From Maribacter sedimenticola (GTDB lineage: Bacteria > Bacteroidota > Bacteroidia > Flavobacteriales > Flavobacteriaceae), in assembly GCF_900188415.1 (NCBI RefSeq), contig NZ_FZNV01000001.1, positions 833,501-897,500 on the forward strand: a stretch of 64,000 nt of DNA. Direction: 5' to 3'. The position numbers and the translations under genes were made by a program. A model generated the notes under the pieces. The model was not told where the DNA came from. It ran no database searches and saw nothing but the letters and a program-made list of their open reading frames with translations. Below are positions 63,428 to 64,000 of this stretch, one piece after another. Numbering within the stretch: the stretch's first letter is position 1; the number at the start of each line of letters is the position of its first letter.

Positions 63428-64000
63428 ATGTGCTATGACATTAAAACAAGTTTAGAAGCGCAGTTAAAACGCGCAATGCGAAATAGTGATCTAAAGGCCA
63501 TTGAGGAAATCGTGGAGAAGTTGGCTCCCTTAACGGATCTTCCCGTTTACCATGCATCTGGTTTTTCCCATCCAGAAGTATTGATATATACCAATGAAGA
63601 CCCATTTTATCCAATTATAGCAACTTGGGGGCTTATTCCGCATTGGGTATCAAGTGAGGAACAAAAGCAAAAGCTTTGGAACAGTACCCTGAACGCTAGG
63701 GTAGAAACTATTTTTGAAAAACCTGCCTTTAGGGATGCTGCAGTTGAGAAAAGAGGAATACTTTATATAGACGGGTTTTATGAACATCATCATTTTGGAA
63801 AACAAACCTATCCTTACTTTATTCAACAAAAAAACGGAGAACCTTTGGCACTTGCCACGCTATGGTCGGTATGGAAAAATCCAACCACGGGAGGAACCAT
63901 TACCTCATTTTCCATTGTCACGACCTCAGGTAATGAACTTTTGGCAAAAATCCATAATAATCCAAAATTGGAAGAACCCCGCATGCCATTGCTGTTAACA
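63428..64000 (+). CDS. SRAP peptidase (YedK/HMCES-like), 3' truncated by window
   Basis: The frame starts ATG-TGC at 63428 and stays open to the edge (191 codons). C2 is the residue that forms the thiazolidine link to abasic DNA in YedK/HMCES. Further signature parts are WGLIPHWV, LNARVETIFEKPAF, the glutamate in GFYEHH, and HNNPKLEEPRMP holding the conserved HxRMP-like site. It protects abasic sites in single-stranded DNA. A long insert (about 20-45) separates the N-terminus from the core. It lies 28 bases after the epimerase gene. Confidence 0.92.
   Translation, partial: MCYDIKTSLEAQLKRAMRNSDLKAIEEIVEKLAPLTDLPVYHASGFSHPEVLIYTNEDPFYPIIATWGLIPHWVSSEEQKQKLWNSTLNARVETIFEKPAFRDAAVEKRGILYIDGFYEHHHFGKQTYPYFIQQKNGEPLALATLWSVWKNPTTGGTITSFSIVTTSGNELLAKIHNNPKLEEPRMPLLLT

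Noticed and set aside
63780-63998. 72-codon plus-strand frame at the window end
   Set aside because: It is an out-of-frame overlap of the SRAP gene, whose own frame carries all the family motifs.

Overview
The window is AT-rich chromosomal DNA of a member of the Bacteroidota, most likely the Flavobacteriaceae. The reasons are a SusC/SusD pair, a FecI/FecR/TonB-transducer cluster, many lipoproteins with Bacteroidota-type lipoboxes, promoters of the TAnnTTTG type, start codons without a clear Shine-Dalgarno sequence (several of them TTG), and the gene order rpsL-rpsG-fusA-rpsJ-rplC...rplQ-carA-eno. No rRNA, tRNA, insertion sequence, prophage or CRISPR array was seen.

Layout. 1-6336 (minus strand): the start of a lipoprotein, then a SusC receptor, a SusD-like-2 lipoprotein and a third lipoprotein in one transcription unit ending at a hairpin near 422-449. 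6665-23905 (plus strand): a fused str/S10/spc/alpha ribosomal superoperon with 32 genes, beginning at a good flavobacterial promoter and ending at a perfect terminator. Only fusA, secY, infA and rpoA are not ribosomal proteins. tuf, adk and map are absent from it. Structured RNA is predicted between rpsJ and rplC, before rpsH, before rpsD and before rplQ, all plausible sites of ribosomal-protein feedback. 23941-29522: carA, eno, a GT5 glycogen-synthase-like gene and gltA. 29617-31505: two pentein-fold (guanidino/ureido-modifying) enzymes, the second CtlX-like. 31601-34889: diheme cytochrome c plus a two-subunit Tat-exported molybdenum hydroxylase.

34909-37272 (minus): an SDR/DUF2867 protein, a DUF1648 membrane protein and an unknown protein; argS follows on the plus strand. 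39173-45118 is the most system-like accessory region. An ECF sigma factor, a FecR anti-sigma factor and an STN-domain TonB receptor form one minus-strand operon. It is divergent from a 590-residue lipoprotein built from four short N-terminal and three long C-terminal repeats. 45352-47605: ffh and folD. 47694-54662: small lipoproteins, an esterase-like lipoprotein with an aldo/keto reductase, a VOC protein, a Rho-N-like small protein, an alpha/beta hydrolase and a HerA-like ATPase.

54834-64000: queE (probably leaderless), a metalloprotease-like lipoprotein with a split archaemetzincin-type motif, a methyltransferase, a cysteine-cluster protein, a membrane hydroxylase, a NamZ-type (DUF1343) protein with no free DNA on either side, a LolC/E-type permease, an M20 peptidase, an aldose-epimerase-like protein and a truncated SRAP (YedK/HMCES) gene at the window edge. 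Functional calls rest on motifs and recognisable family sequence; no database search was possible.
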